Shown in pieces: positions 16,210 through 24,901 of a stretch of 64,000 bases of DNA (positions within the stretch are counted from its first letter, which is position 1; the number at the start of each line of letters is the position of its first letter). The notes below the pieces were generated by a model. The model worked only from the letters and a program-made list of their open reading frames with translations, was not told the origin of the DNA and did not search any database. A program made the translations under genes and the position numbers. The DNA comes from Rhodococcus rhodnii (GTDB taxonomy: Bacteria > Actinomycetota > Actinomycetes > Mycobacteriales > Pseudonocardiaceae): contig JOAA01000011.1 in the NCBI GenBank assembly GCA_000720375.1, forward strand, positions 124,001-188,000, in the 5' to 3' direction.

Positions 16210-17760
16210 GTGACGACGGCGACCGATCAGCAGCAGCACCTGGCCGGCCCGTTGTCGGCTGCGGTCGCCCAGTTGTGCGTCCGGTTGCAGCCGCAGGTCT
16301 CGGCCCGTACCGCGGCCGGTTTCCGGGAAGTGCTGCGCCGGTTGTCCGCACCGCTGCAGGTCGCGGTGGCCGGCCGGATCAAGTCAGGCAAGTCGACCCT
16401 GGTCAACGCCTTGATCGGGCGCCGGGTGGCGCCGACCGACGTGGGCGAGTGCACCCGGCTGGTGACCCGGTTCCAGTACGGCACGGTCGACCGCGTCGAA
16501 GTGATCTTCACCGACGGCCGCAAGCAGGTGCTGCCCTTCGACGCGCACGGGATGATCCCGGCCACCCTCGACGTGGACTTCGACCAGGTCTCGCACATCG
16601 AGGCGTACCTGACGAACGCGGTCCTGCGCGAGCTGACCGTGATCGACACACCGGGCCTTGGCTCGCTGGACGCCGCGTCGGTGGCGCGGACCGAACAACT
16701 GCTCGGTGCGGCCAAACCTGACGAGGAAGAATCCAACGACCTCGACGACACTTCGCGTAACGCTGTCGCAGGCGCCGAAGCCGTGCTCTACGTCGTGACG
16801 CAGGGCGTGCGGGCCGACGACCAGCAAGCGCTTGCGGCGTTCACGGCCGCGACAGCCAGTCGGGAAGCCGGTCCGGTGAACGCGATCGCGGTGCTGAACA
16901 AGGCGGACACCATCGCACCGGAATCGGTCACCGGCGCGGATGGCGACGTCTGGAAGGCCGCGTCGCTGCTGGCCGAGAAGCAGGCCGTCACGCTCAAGCC
17001 GCGCGTCGCGGACGTGCTGCCGGTGATCGGGCTGCTCGCGGAGACTGCCGAGTCCGGCGGTTTCACCCAGGCCGACGCCGACGCGTTGAAGCAGCTCGCC
17101 CAGCTCGACGACGTGACCTGGGAAATGATGCTGGTCTCGGCGGACATCTTCACCACGTGGGACTGCGACGTGCCCAGCGGCACCCGGCTGCGCCTGCTGG
17201 AAAAGCTCGACCTCTACGGCATCGGGCAAGCCGTCGAGGCACTGCGCGCGGAGCCGGAGCTGACCGCGGGTGCGTTGCGGCGCAAGCTGTTGGACGCCTC
17301 CGGCCTCGCCACCGTCCGCGCTCGGCTGGACGCCGTGTTCCGCGCGAGGGCGGACGGCATCAAAGCCGCTGCGGCGCTGGCGTCCGTCACCGCGCTTGCG
17401 CAGGCCTCCGGTGACCTGGGCGAACGGCAAAAAGTGCACGACGCGATCGAAGTCCTGCTGGCCAAGCCGGAGGCGCACGCGCTGCGGCTGCTCGAAGCGC
17501 TCACGCTGGTCACGTCCGGCGCGGTCGCGATGCCGGAGGACCTGGCCGAGGAAGTGCTTCGCGTCGGCGGCAGCGCGGACGTCGGCGAGCAACTCGGCAT
17601 GAAGGGGCGTCCGCAACACGAGTTGGTCGCGTACGCGCTGGAGCGTGCCGGATGGTGGCGTTCGTTCGCCTCGTTCGGCGCGACACCGGCGCAAAGTCGC
17701 GTGGCGCACGTCGTGCACCGGGCCTATTTCCTCATCTGGCAACAACTTCGTGGCAACTAA
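16210..17760 (+). CDS. bacterial dynamin-family GTPase 1
   Basis: 516 residues. Dynamin-like GTPases bind and remodel membranes. The P-loop GRIKSGKS is at residues 55-62, G3 is VIDTPGLG, and G4 is LNKAD. Sequence after the GTPase domain is helical and Ala/Leu-rich, as in the stalk of bacterial dynamins, but there is no strong transmembrane segment, so membrane contact may come through its partner. An acidic insertion (KPDEEESNDLDDTSRN) follows G3. It begins an operon with the GrpE-like gene (42-bp gap) and a second dynamin, which resembles the paired IniC/IniA arrangement of mycobacteria but with GrpE inserted. Confidence 0.88.
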   Translation: MTTATDQQQHLAGPLSAAVAQLCVRLQPQVSARTAAGFREVLRRLSAPLQVAVAGRIKSGKSTLVNALIGRRVAPTDVGECTRLVTRFQYGTVDRVEVIFTDGRKQVLPFDAHGMIPATLDVDFDQVSHIEAYLTNAVLRELTVIDTPGLGSLDAASVARTEQLLGAAKPDEEESNDLDDTSRNAVAGAEAVLYVVTQGVRADDQQALAAFTAATASREAGPVNAIAVLNKADTIAPESVTGADGDVWKAASLLAEKQAVTLKPRVADVLPVIGLLAETAESGGFTQADADALKQLAQLDDVTWEMMLVSADIFTTWDCDVPSGTRLRLLEKLDLYGIGQAVEALRAEPELTAGALRRKLLDASGLATVRARLDAVFRARADGIKAAAALASVTALAQASGDLGERQKVHDAIEVLLAKPEAHALRLLEALTLVTSGAVAMPEDLAEEVLRVGGSADVGEQLGMKGRPQHELVAYALERAGWWRSFASFGATPAQSRVAHVVHRAYFLIWQQLRGN

Positions 17761-17802
17761 GGGTAATTTCGGCGCGACAGGCGTCCTCATCTCGCAGACA
17801 GG

Positions 17803-18213
17803 GTGATCTCGTTGGCTTCCCTTTTCCGGCGCACCAAGGCCGACGACGAGACCGACCCGACGATCGAGGTCAGCGCCGAGATGATCGCGGGCATCGACCA
17901 GAACGAGACGCTCAAGCAGGCCCTGGCCGAGCGGGACTCGCTGGTCCAGCTCTGCCTGTACGCCCTCGACCGCGCCCGCAGCCCCGGGGTGGTCGAGCGG
18001 ATCGAGGAGGGGCTCGCGGGCATCGGGGTCGCCGCGATCCGGCCGGACGGTGATCTGTTCGACCCGGCGCGGCACGAGGCAGGCGGTACCGTGCCGACTC
18101 AGGACGTGACGATGGACGGTGTGGTTGCGGAGACAGAAGTGGTGGGATTCGCTGATCGCGGGCGCTTGCTGCGGGCGCCGATCGTGACCGTGTACAAGGC
18201 CCGGCAACCGTGA
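17803..18213 (+). CDS. GrpE-like protein within a dynamin operon
   Basis: 136 residues. GrpE is the nucleotide-exchange factor for Hsp70/DnaK. The C-terminal half matches the GrpE beta domain: GIGVAAIRPDGDLFDPARHE, then DGVVAETEVVGF and GRLLRAPIVTVYKA. The N-terminal helix is only about 50 residues, far shorter than the long coiled coil of a housekeeping GrpE, and starts with a basic Arg-rich segment (SLFRRTK). There is no DnaK or DnaJ gene beside it. Its GTG start is at 17803 and its stop overlaps the second dynamin by 4 bp. It may serve a dedicated Hsp70 encoded elsewhere or act as a dynamin adaptor; both are inference. Confidence 0.8.
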   Translation: MISLASLFRRTKADDETDPTIEVSAEMIAGIDQNETLKQALAERDSLVQLCLYALDRARSPGVVERIEEGLAGIGVAAIRPDGDLFDPARHEAGGTVPTQDVTMDGVVAETEVVGFADRGRLLRAPIVTVYKARQP

Positions 18214-20066
18214 CCGCGCCCGCTCCCAGCCTGCCCAAGCAGGTCGCCCAGCACCGCGAGCAGATGTTGAAGCTGCTGCGCGAGATCTCGCCGGATTCGG
18301 CAACGTGGGTCGACCAGCTGCGCGCCCGCCGGCGGCGCCAGCCGACCGTGGTGACCGTGGGCGAGACCAACCGCGGCAAGAGCTCGCTGGTCAACGCCCT
18401 GCTCGACCGCCCCGGTCTGTCCCCTGTGGACGCCGATGTGGCGACCGCGACGTACCTGATCTTCGGGCACGCGCCGGAATGGGAAGCGCGAGCGTGCTAT
18501 CCCGGGCACCTCGCCCCGATCCAGGTCGACCTCGGACAGCTGGTGAACTGGGTGTCCGCCGCACACGAGCTGCCAGAAGGGCACCTGCCGCCGCGGTACG
18601 TCGAGGTCGACGGCCCGGTCGAACTGCTCAGCAAGATCTCCATTGTGGACACCCCCGGCGTCGGCGGGCTCGAGTCGGTGCACGGCGAACTGGCGTTGGA
18701 AGCGGCGGCGAGCGCGACCGCGTTGCTGTTCGTCGTTGACGCGTCCGCGCCGTTCACCGTGGGCGAGCTGAACTTCTTGCGCAACATCGGCGACCGCGTG
18801 GAAACGGTGCTGTTCGCCTTGTCCAAAGTAGACCAGTATCGAGGCTGGCGGCAGGTTCTCGAAGCCAACCAAGGCCTACTGCGTGACCACGCACCCCGGT
18901 TCGCCGACTCGGTGTTCCACCCGGTCTCGGCGCGGATGTACGAGATGGCGCAGAAAGCGCCGAACCAGCAAGCCGCGGACATGCTCAAGGAGAAGTCCGG
19001 CCTCGCCGCGTTGGCGGAAGCCTTGCAGGAGCTGGTGATCGGCAAAGCCGCGATGCTCGCCGAAGCCAACACGATGCGTGCGCTGACAACGTCACTGGAC
19101 GAGGTCAAGGTCCAGCTGACCGCGGAGTCCCGCGCGCTGACCACCGGCGCCGACGAAGCCAAAGCCTTGCGGGCAAGGAAGGAAGAGCTGACCGCGCAAC
19201 GCAAATCCGCCGCCCGAGGCTGGCAGGTGAAGCTACGCGGCGAGATCCAGCGCACCCGCGTCGAGAACACCCATGAAGTCAGCCGCGAAATGCGTGACAT
19301 GCAGACGTGGTTCCGCCAAGCGATCGACGCGGCGGACCGCGAAGCCCTCGCGGCCCTGCCGAACCAGGTCGACGCCGCACTGCAACTGGTCTCCCGCCGA
19401 ATCAGCATGTCCGTGGGCGCCAGGCTGAACAAGATCGGCGAAACAGTGCTGATCGGCCTGTTCTCCCCGGACGAACTGGTGATGCTCCAGGCCCAATACG
19501 CGCGCGCGGGCCAACCACCGGTCGTACTGCGTACTCCGGAGAAACGCCCCGGCACCTCCGAGGACAAGCTGATGGTGATGATGGGCATCTCCGGCGGCGT
19601 GGGCCTCGGCAAACTCGCCACCCTGCCGCTGGGTTTGTTCGGCGCGGCGGCCGCAGGAACGCTCGGGGTGATCGTGGCCCCGGTGACGATCGTTCTCGGT
19701 CTCGGCGCGGGATGGTGGATCTCACGAACCCGCCGTCACGCCCAGGACAAGCAGCACATGAAGACGTGGCTGACCGACGCGATCGCCGACGCCCGGTCAA
19801 CCCTCGACCAGATGGTGGCCGACCAGCTGATCCAAGCCGAACAGGAACTGTCACTGGCCCTGGACGACGCACTCGGCCGCCGAATCGCCTCGATCGAGGA
19901 AGAACTCCGCGAAGTCGACAAAGCCATGCGGCTGGACGCAACCGAGCGCTCGAAGCGCCTGCAAGCCGTGAACAAGCACCTGGCCCAAGTCGAATCCGGC
20001 ACCGAGACAGCCAAAGCCCTGCTCGCCCGCATCCGCACCGCGAAGGTCAAACCCGCCGCCGGGTAA
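18210..20066 (+). CDS. bacterial dynamin-family GTPase 2 with hydrophobic membrane segment
   Basis: 618 residues. The P-loop GETNRGKS is at residues 51-58, G3 is IVDTPGVGG, and G4 is LSKVD. A long helical region with charged coiled-coil character (EAKALRARKEELTAQRKSA) precedes a strongly hydrophobic stretch (LATLPLGLFGAAAAGTLGV and VIVAPVTIVLGLGAGWWIS) at about 470-515, likely the membrane-inserting paddle. A second coiled coil (DALGRRIASIEEELREVDKA) follows. The organisation resembles IniA-like bacterial dynamins. Its GTG overlaps the GrpE-like stop (GTGA), so the two are coupled. A strong terminator lies 90 bp downstream. Confidence 0.88.
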   Translation: MTAPAPSLPKQVAQHREQMLKLLREISPDSATWVDQLRARRRRQPTVVTVGETNRGKSSLVNALLDRPGLSPVDADVATATYLIFGHAPEWEARACYPGHLAPIQVDLGQLVNWVSAAHELPEGHLPPRYVEVDGPVELLSKISIVDTPGVGGLESVHGELALEAAASATALLFVVDASAPFTVGELNFLRNIGDRVETVLFALSKVDQYRGWRQVLEANQGLLRDHAPRFADSVFHPVSARMYEMAQKAPNQQAADMLKEKSGLAALAEALQELVIGKAAMLAEANTMRALTTSLDEVKVQLTAESRALTTGADEAKALRARKEELTAQRKSAARGWQVKLRGEIQRTRVENTHEVSREMRDMQTWFRQAIDAADREALAALPNQVDAALQLVSRRISMSVGARLNKIGETVLIGLFSPDELVMLQAQYARAGQPPVVLRTPEKRPGTSEDKLMVMMGISGGVGLGKLATLPLGLFGAAAAGTLGVIVAPVTIVLGLGAGWWISRTRRHAQDKQHMKTWLTDAIADARSTLDQMVADQLIQAEQELSLALDDALGRRIASIEEELREVDKAMRLDATERSKRLQAVNKHLAQVESGTETAKALLARIRTAKVKPAAG

Positions 20067-20078
20067 GCCCGACCGGGT

Positions 20079-20144
20079 GTGTCCACCTTTGCAACACCGC
20101 GTGTCCACCATTCCGGCACAGTGAGATGCACTTTGCTGCAGCGT
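20079..20144. repeat. three 22-bp units of the GTGTCCACC repeat family
   Basis: Units start at 20079, 20101 and 20123. The first two open with GTGTCCACC and the third is degenerate. The array follows the dynamin operon directly. The same 22-bp period and consensus form the larger array at 29150-29281. Confidence 0.65.
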
Positions 20145-20156
20145 GCCCGGGTATGG

Positions 20157-20192
20157 AAAAGGCCCCGGGGTGAGCCGTCCCCGGGGCCTTTT
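20157..20192. terminator. bidirectional terminator between dynamin operon and pckG
   Basis: AAAAGGCCCCGGGG and CCCCGGGGCCTTTT form a perfect 14-bp stem around TGAGCCGT, giving a T-run in both directions for the two convergent units. Confidence 0.93.
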
Positions 20193-20200
20193 GCGCCTGG

Positions 20201-22015
20201 CTACGCTGACAGGCGCTGCTTGAGAGCTTCCAGCTCGTCACGCAGTGACGTCGGGAGCTTCTCGCCCATCTTGTCGAACCACTCCTCGATCAGCGGGATC
20301 TCGGCGAGCCACTCCTCGCGGTTCACCGTGAGCACCGCCTCGAGGTCCTCACGCGGCGCGTCGAGGCCTTCGGTGTCGAGGTCGTCCAAAGTGGGCACGT
20401 AACCGATCGGGGTCTCCTGCGCGGCGGCCTTGCCTTCGATCCGCTCGATCGCCCACTTCAGCACGCGCGAGTTCTCGCCGAAGCCCGGCCACAGGAACTG
20501 GTTCTCCGGCCCGCGGCGGAACCAGTTGACGTAGAAGATCTTCGGCAGCTTGTTCGCGTCCGCGCGCTTGCCGGTGGCGATCCAGTGCGCGAAGTAGTCG
20601 GCGGCGTTGTAGCCGATGAACGGCAGCATCGCCATCGGGTCACGCCGCACGACGCCGACCTTGCCCTTGGCGGCGGCGGTCGTCTCGCTGGACAGCGTGG
20701 CGCCCATGAACGTGCCGTGGTTCCAGTCACGCGACTCGGTCACCAGCGGGATGGTGTCCTTACGGCGGCCACCGAAGAAGATCGCCGAGATCGGCACGCC
20801 CTTCGGGTCGTCCCACTCCGGCGCCAGGATCGGGCACTGCGCCATCGGGGTGCAGTACCGCGAGTTCGGGTGGCTGGACGGCTCGTCCGAGTCCGGCGTC
20901 CAGTCCTGCTTCTTCCACGAGGTGAGGTGCGCGGGCGGCTCGCCCATGCCCTCCCACCAGATGTCGCCGTTGTCGGTCAGCGCCACGTTGGTGAAGACCG
21001 TGTTGCCGCGCTCGATGGTGCGCATCGCGTTCGGGTTGGTGTGCCAGTCCGTGCCCGGGGCCACGCCAAAGAAACCGGCCTCCGGGTTGACCGCGTACAG
21101 CCGACCGTCCTCACCGAACCGCATCCACGCGATGTCGTCGCCGAGCGTCTCGACCTTCCAGCCGGGGATCGTCGGCTCGAGCATGGCCAGGTTGGTCTTG
21201 CCGCACGCGCTGGGGAACGCCGCGGCGATGTAGTAGACCTTGTTCTCCGGCGAGATCAGCTTGAGGATCAGCATGTGCTCGGCCAGCCAGCCCTCGTCAC
21301 GACCGATCACCGAGGCGATCCGCAGCGAGTAGCACTTCTTGCCCAGCAACGCGTTTCCGCCGTAGCCAGAGCCGTAGCTCCAGATCTCGCGGGTCTCCGG
21401 GAAGTGGCTGATGTACTTCGTCTCGTTCGCAGGCCACGCCACGTCCTGCTGGCCCTCATCCAGCGGCGCGCCAACGGAATGCAAGCAGGGCACGAAGTCG
21501 GCGTCATCACCGAACTTGGCCAACGCCTTCGAACCCATGCGCGTCATCACTCGCATGGACACGACGACGTACTCCGAGTCGGTGATCTCCACACCCAGCA
21601 TGGGCTTCTCGGCCTCGAGCGGCCCCATGCAGAACGGGATCACGTACATGGTGCGACCACGCATGCAGCCCCGGTAGAGCTCGGTCATGGTGGCCTTCAT
21701 CTCGGCCGGGTCCATCCAGTTGTTGGTCGGGCCCGCGTCATCCGGGTCGACCGAACAGATGAACGTCCGCTCCTCGACCCTGGCGACGTCGCCGGGATCC
21801 GAAGCGGCCCAGAACGAGTTGGGTTTTTGCTTCAGCGGGGTGAATGTGCCTGCGTCGACCAGTTTCTTGGTGAGCCGGTCCCACTCCTCGTCCGAACCGT
21901 CCGCCCACACCACGCGATCCGGCGTGGTCAGCTCAGCGACCTCATGCACCCACTCGAGAAGCCTTTGGTGCGTCGTCGGTGCGGAATCCAGACCTGGAAT
22001 GGCCAGTGCGGTCAT
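20201..22015 (-). CDS. pckG: phosphoenolpyruvate carboxykinase (GTP)
   Basis: The GTP-dependent PEPCK converts oxaloacetate to phosphoenolpyruvate, the first step of gluconeogenesis, in the cytoplasm. The 604-residue length is normal. The catalytic P-loop is [13 protein letters not shown] and the guanine-nucleotide and metal regions include [27 protein letters not shown] and [37 protein letters not shown] near the C-terminus is the family hallmark. It is a single-gene unit with its own terminator and about 500 bp of non-coding DNA upstream, room for carbon-source control. Confidence 0.97.
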   Translation of the reverse strand: MTALAIPGLDSAPTTHQRLLEWVHEVAELTTPDRVVWADGSDEEWDRLTKKLVDAGTFTPLKQKPNSFWAASDPGDVARVEERTFICSVDPDDAGPTNNWMDPAEMKATMTELYRGCMRGRTMYVIPFCMGPLEAEKPMLGVEITDSEYVVVSMRVMTRMGSKALAKFGDDADFVPCLHSVGAPLDEGQQDVAWPANETKYISHFPETREIWSYGSGYGGNALLGKKCYSLRIASVIGRDEGWLAEHMLILKLISPENKVYYIAAAFPSACGKTNLAMLEPTIPGWKVETLGDDIAWMRFGEDGRLYAVNPEAGFFGVAPGTDWHTNPNAMRTIERGNTVFTNVALTDNGDIWWEGMGEPPAHLTSWKKQDWTPDSDEPSSHPNSRYCTPMAQCPILAPEWDDPKGVPISAIFFGGRRKDTIPLVTESRDWNHGTFMGATLSSETTAAAKGKVGVVRRDPMAMLPFIGYNAADYFAHWIATGKRADANKLPKIFYVNWFRRGPENQFLWPGFGENSRVLKWAIERIEGKAAAQETPIGYVPTLDDLDTEGLDAPREDLEAVLTVNREEWLAEIPLIEEWFDKMGEKLPTSLRDELEALKQRLSA

Positions 22016-22472
22016 GTCGCCTCGTCTCCTGACTGGGGGATCACAAAGCCCGCGACGGACGCCGTTGTCTAGCTCGCGGGGACTTCGACGTCCTCACCAA
22101 TGGCTTCGCCCACCCACCTGAGCAGATGGGCGTGCCGTGAAAAGGGATGAAGCGAGGTTAACCAGGTGGACGCCGGTTAAACGACAGCTGGCGTGTGGGT
22201 TGCCTCACCGGACCGATAAGGGGATCGATTCAGCACTCGAATGCGCACGTGTGCTTTCCCACATAACCACTGATGGACAGGAAATCTTTCGGATCAGCGG
22301 CGATGTCATGATCGGTTCAGCAAATCGGTTCAGACTCCGGCAGCAGGTTTGGCCACAATCCGTCACCCTTTCGCCGGGCTTTGACAAAAGCATTGTGGCG
22401 GCGCCGGTTTGTCCGGTTTCCTTGCGCCGCAAAGGTTTCAGTCGTTGAACGGCGGTCGGCCAGAAAATGCGT
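22016..22472. other. pckG upstream non-coding region
   Basis: About 460 bp with no convincing gene. It presumably holds the pckG promoter. GGTTAA occurs twice (about 22154 and 22173) some 20 bp apart and may mark a regulator site. One plus-strand frame of about 100 codons shows no family likeness and no ribosome-binding site. Confidence 0.4.
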
Positions 22473-22509
22473 GAGCGGCCCGATCGTAGGTAATACGAAC
22501 GGGCCGCTC
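22473..22509 (-). terminator. long hairpin terminator after the Asp-rich protein gene
   Basis: GAGCGGCCCG / CGGGCCGCTC (10 bp) is extended by TCGTA / TACGA around a GGTAA loop, interrupted by one A-A mismatch. On the minus strand it is followed by ACGCATTTTC. Confidence 0.75.
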
Positions 22510-22520
22510 TGGCTTTGAGG

Positions 22521-23225
22521 TCAGCTGCGCTGGCTGTCCGGAACGTAGTTGCCCTGCGAGTCGAGGTGCCCCTTCTCGACCTCGGCCCACTCGTCCTCGC
22601 CGGTGTGCTGCGAGATGGTCACGCTGCCATCGGATTCGATCACCGTCATCTGGTCGGCCTCGCCGTCCCCGTCGGCGTCGGTGAACGCGTAGACGTCGCC
22701 ATCCTCGGACTGCACGACAGCCGTGTCGTTCTTGCCGTCGTGGTTCATGTCCACTGTGGCCGCTCCGGCGCTCATGTCCTCGGCCTCGTCCGGAACGTCC
22801 ACAATGATGTCCCCGGCCGCCGACGCGGGCGCTCCCGCACCCGAGTTGGACGACTCCTGGCCGGTGGCTTCGCCGGTCTTCGGGTCGACTGGCACCCACT
22901 CGCCACTGGCTTCGTCGTACCGCGCGGCGCCCACGACGTTGCCGGCTTCGTCCAGCTGGACCGCGACGTCGGCGTCGCCGTCCTTGTCGGAGTCGGTGAA
23001 CGCGACCTGGCCACCGTCGTCGGTGGTCACGATGGCGGTGTCGTTGGTGCCGTCTTTGTTGAGGTCGAACTCGGTGTCGAGCTCGTACTGCTCACCGTCG
23101 ACGGTCACGGTCATCTCGTCGCCATGACCGCTGTTGGTGTTGTCCTGGTCGGCGTCTTCGTACACCGCTCCCCCTCGGGTGAAGTAGGTCTCGTGTCGCG
23201 GGTTGGACTCACGATAGGCCTCCAT
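22521..23225 (-). CDS. acidic protein with duplicated DxNxDGxND calcium-binding-like repeats
   Basis: 234 residues, strongly acidic, with no signal peptide or membrane helix. Four Asp-rich loops are seen: DLNKDGTND (54-62), DSDKDGDAD (78-86) and, about 104 residues later, DMNHDGKND and DADGDGEAD. Each pair is joined by a TAIVTTDDGGQVAFT-like strand, so the protein is two copies of one module, similar to EF-hand, dockerin or thrombospondin-type-3 calcium loops. I cannot name a function. Secretion by a non-classical route or intracellular Ca2+ binding are both possible. It is divergent from a small membrane protein across a DnaA-box cluster. Confidence 0.8.
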   Translation of the reverse strand: MEAYRESNPRHETYFTRGGAVYEDADQDNTNSGHGDEMTVTVDGEQYELDTEFDLNKDGTNDTAIVTTDDGGQVAFTDSDKDGDADVAVQLDEAGNVVGAARYDEASGEWVPVDPKTGEATGQESSNSGAGAPASAAGDIIVDVPDEAEDMSAGAATVDMNHDGKNDTAVVQSEDGDVYAFTDADGDGEADQMTVIESDGSVTISQHTGEDEWAEVEKGHLDSQGNYVPDSQRS

Positions 23226-23240
23226 GGTTCCCGAAGCGGG

Positions 23241-23400
23241 TTGTCCACATCCCGTGAGGCCTGTGTGAACAATGTGACGATTGATGCACAGGCCTGGAGC
23301 TGGCTATCCACGAAGTTGTCCACATCCTGTGGATAGAACTGTGCACAGCCTGGGGACGAGACCGCATCGAGACCGTCTCGAAATCCAGTTGTCCACAACC
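23241..23400. promoter_or_regulatory. cluster of DnaA boxes
   Basis: Perfect actinobacterial DnaA boxes TTGTCCACA lie at 23241-23249, 23316-23324 and 23389-23397. Near matches are TTGTTCACA (minus, 23264-23272), CTATCCACG (23304-23312) and CTATCCACA (minus, 23328-23336). Six boxes in 160 bp is far above chance, but no dnaA, dnaN or recF gene is nearby, so this is not the usual oriC context. It sits in a divergent intergenic region and may titrate DnaA or regulate transcription. Confidence 0.65.
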
Positions 23401-23460
23401 ACCCGAAACGAGGACCCTGGTCCGCGCGTCATTTAGAGACGAGGAACACACACAGGAGAG

Positions 23461-23634
23461 GTGGTGTCACAGATGATCGTCGCCGGACTGGCCATGATGG
23501 TGCTGGCACTGGCCGCCCTGTTGATGGTTGTTTTGACGTCGACAGACCCCGACCAGGAGCCCGCGAACAACACTGAGCCCGTCGCGCCCACGCGCGATGG
23601 GCTCCACTTAGCTGGGCAGGGTTATCGGTCCTAG
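23461..23634 (+). CDS. small single-span membrane protein
   Basis: 57 residues from a GTG at 23461 with GGAGAG just upstream; a second GTG follows directly. After VVSQM comes one hydrophobic helix (IVAGLAMMVLALAALLMVVL), then an acidic, Pro-rich tail (TSTDPDQEPANNTEPVAPT). The 3' end overlaps the convergent septum-formation gene by 27 bp. Support is the ribosome-binding site, the clear helix and the actinobacterial codon pattern. Function is unknown. Confidence 0.55.
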   Translation: MVSQMIVAGLAMMVLALAALLMVVLTSTDPDQEPANNTEPVAPTRDGLHLAGQGYRS

Positions 23635-24450
23635 GTTGCGCAGCCGGACACGGACGGGGCGCGACGCCTCGACGTAACAAACGAGGTTGGTGTAGCCGCG
23701 GGCCCAGGACTCCGCATTCGGCAGCCGCCACGCGGCTGAAATCTCTTTGTTGTCACCGTTGATGTACTTCGCCACCAACGCGGGGCACTTCTCGGCGGCG
23801 ATCCTGTTCATCGCTTCGGTGCTCGGCATCGGCGATCCGGGTTTGCCGAGGCTGATCACGCCGGGAAGCGCCTCGCCCAGGTGCTGGCCGTCGCACGGGC
23901 CGCGGCGCACCCGTGCATCACGCGACGGCGAGGACACTGAGCACGTCTGGAACCGGTAAATGTCGTTGCTCAGCAACGCACCTTCGAGAGAACCGGTGCG
24001 GTGCAACGGTTTCTCGTCGGCACCGACTTCGGCCACAGTGCACAGCAGCCACCGTTCGCCCTTGGCCCACTGCTGGTCGTTCGGCCACAGCGGCATGGCC
24101 ACCAGATTGGTCGCGTCCATGTCCTGCCCGCCCAAGTATTCGGCGAGTTTCTCGCGGCACGGCGGCATCGTCAGCGTCGCGGCGGTCGCCTCGTCCGGCA
24201 TCGACGTCGCGGTGAGCTTGCCGGTGCTGACCACCTCGGCGTCGTGCGGCTCACCGCAGTCGACGACGATCGCGTTGCTGGTGTCCAGGCACTGCCCAGG
24301 CTTCGGTGGGTCGGCGCCGTACATGTTCGGGGGCACGGTGACGCGGCCTGTTGTGGTGGAGGTCGGCGCTGGTTCCGGGGAAGCGGCCGGGTCACAGGCG
24401 GCGATGCCGAGCAGGGCTGCGCATACGGCCAGCCCCCAAGCGATCCGCAT
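23608..24450 (-). CDS. septum formation family lipoprotein
   Basis: 280 residues from the ATG at 24450. A lipoprotein signal (MRIAWGLAVCAALLGIAAC) places Cys19 as the lipidated residue, followed by a Ser/Pro/Thr linker. The Septum_form-type domain shows PPKPGQCLD, VDCGEPHDAEVV and a later repeat with PCDGQHLGEALPGV and paired cysteines (CREKL, LCTV, CPAL, VCYV). Actinobacterial proteins of this family are cell-envelope proteins named for a link to septation, though the molecular role is unclear. It is anchored on the outer face of the membrane. Confidence 0.82.
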   Translation of the reverse strand: MRIAWGLAVCAALLGIAACDPAASPEPAPTSTTTGRVTVPPNMYGADPPKPGQCLDTSNAIVVDCGEPHDAEVVSTGKLTATSMPDEATAATLTMPPCREKLAEYLGGQDMDATNLVAMPLWPNDQQWAKGERWLLCTVAEVGADEKPLHRTGSLEGALLSNDIYRFQTCSVSSPSRDARVRRGPCDGQHLGEALPGVISLGKPGSPMPSTEAMNRIAAEKCPALVAKYINGDNKEISAAWRLPNAESWARGYTNLVCYVEASRPVRVRLRNLGPITLPS

Positions 24451-24625
24451 GACGTGACCGTACCGGCCAGGATGCGTTCTGTGACGGCGTGAAGTCACGA
24501 TTCGGATACTCCCGCCGGTTGGCTGGTTCCAGCCGTGATCAAGCACCGGGAAGGTAATGCATCTGGTGCCTTCTCACGTCTACGATCCGGCGAACGTACT
24601 GGCCTGACATGGAGTGAGGACATCG

Positions 24626-24901
24626 ATGTCTGAGCAACCCGACAAAGCCGGGTACGGCCTGCGGTGGAACAACTGGAACCTGCTGCTGCTGGTTCCGCTG
24701 GTCATGCTGATCACACCGTTGATCAACTTCGATGGCCCGCACCTGTTCGGCATGCCGTTCTTCTACTGGTCGCAGTTCGCCTTCGTGATCGTCGGCGTGC
24801 TGTGCGTCTGGATCGTCTACGTCAAGACGAAGGACGAACCGGTGAGCCACAAGCCCGACCGGCTGAGCGTTGACGACCTCGACGAAGGGGACGCCAAGTG
24901 A
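24626..24901 (+). CDS. DUF3311-type small membrane subunit of a sodium/solute symporter
   Basis: 91 residues with two membrane helices (NLLLLVPLVMLITPLI and FFYWSQFAFVIVGVLCVWIVY) and a charged C-terminus (SVDDLDEGDAK). Small DUF3311-type proteins are regularly encoded just before SSS-family transporters and are thought to be accessory subunits. The ATG at 24626 is preferred over an in-frame GTG 12 nt upstream because GAGG lies 7 nt before it. Its stop overlaps the symporter start by 4 bp. Confidence 0.85.
   Translation: MSEQPDKAGYGLRWNNWNLLLLVPLVMLITPLINFDGPHLFGMPFFYWSQFAFVIVGVLCVWIVYVKTKDEPVSHKPDRLSVDDLDEGDAK

Noticed and set aside
16384..18303. Minus-strand open frame of 639 codons
   Set aside because: Antisense shadow of the dynamin and GrpE-like genes, which show clear motifs on the plus strand.
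22137..22448. 103-codon plus-strand frame upstream of pckG
   Set aside because: No ribosome-binding site, no recognisable domain, atypical composition; the region is more likely regulatory.
23241..23400. Chromosomal origin oriC
   Set aside because: Boxes are too few for an actinobacterial origin and dnaA, dnaN, recF and gyrB are absent.
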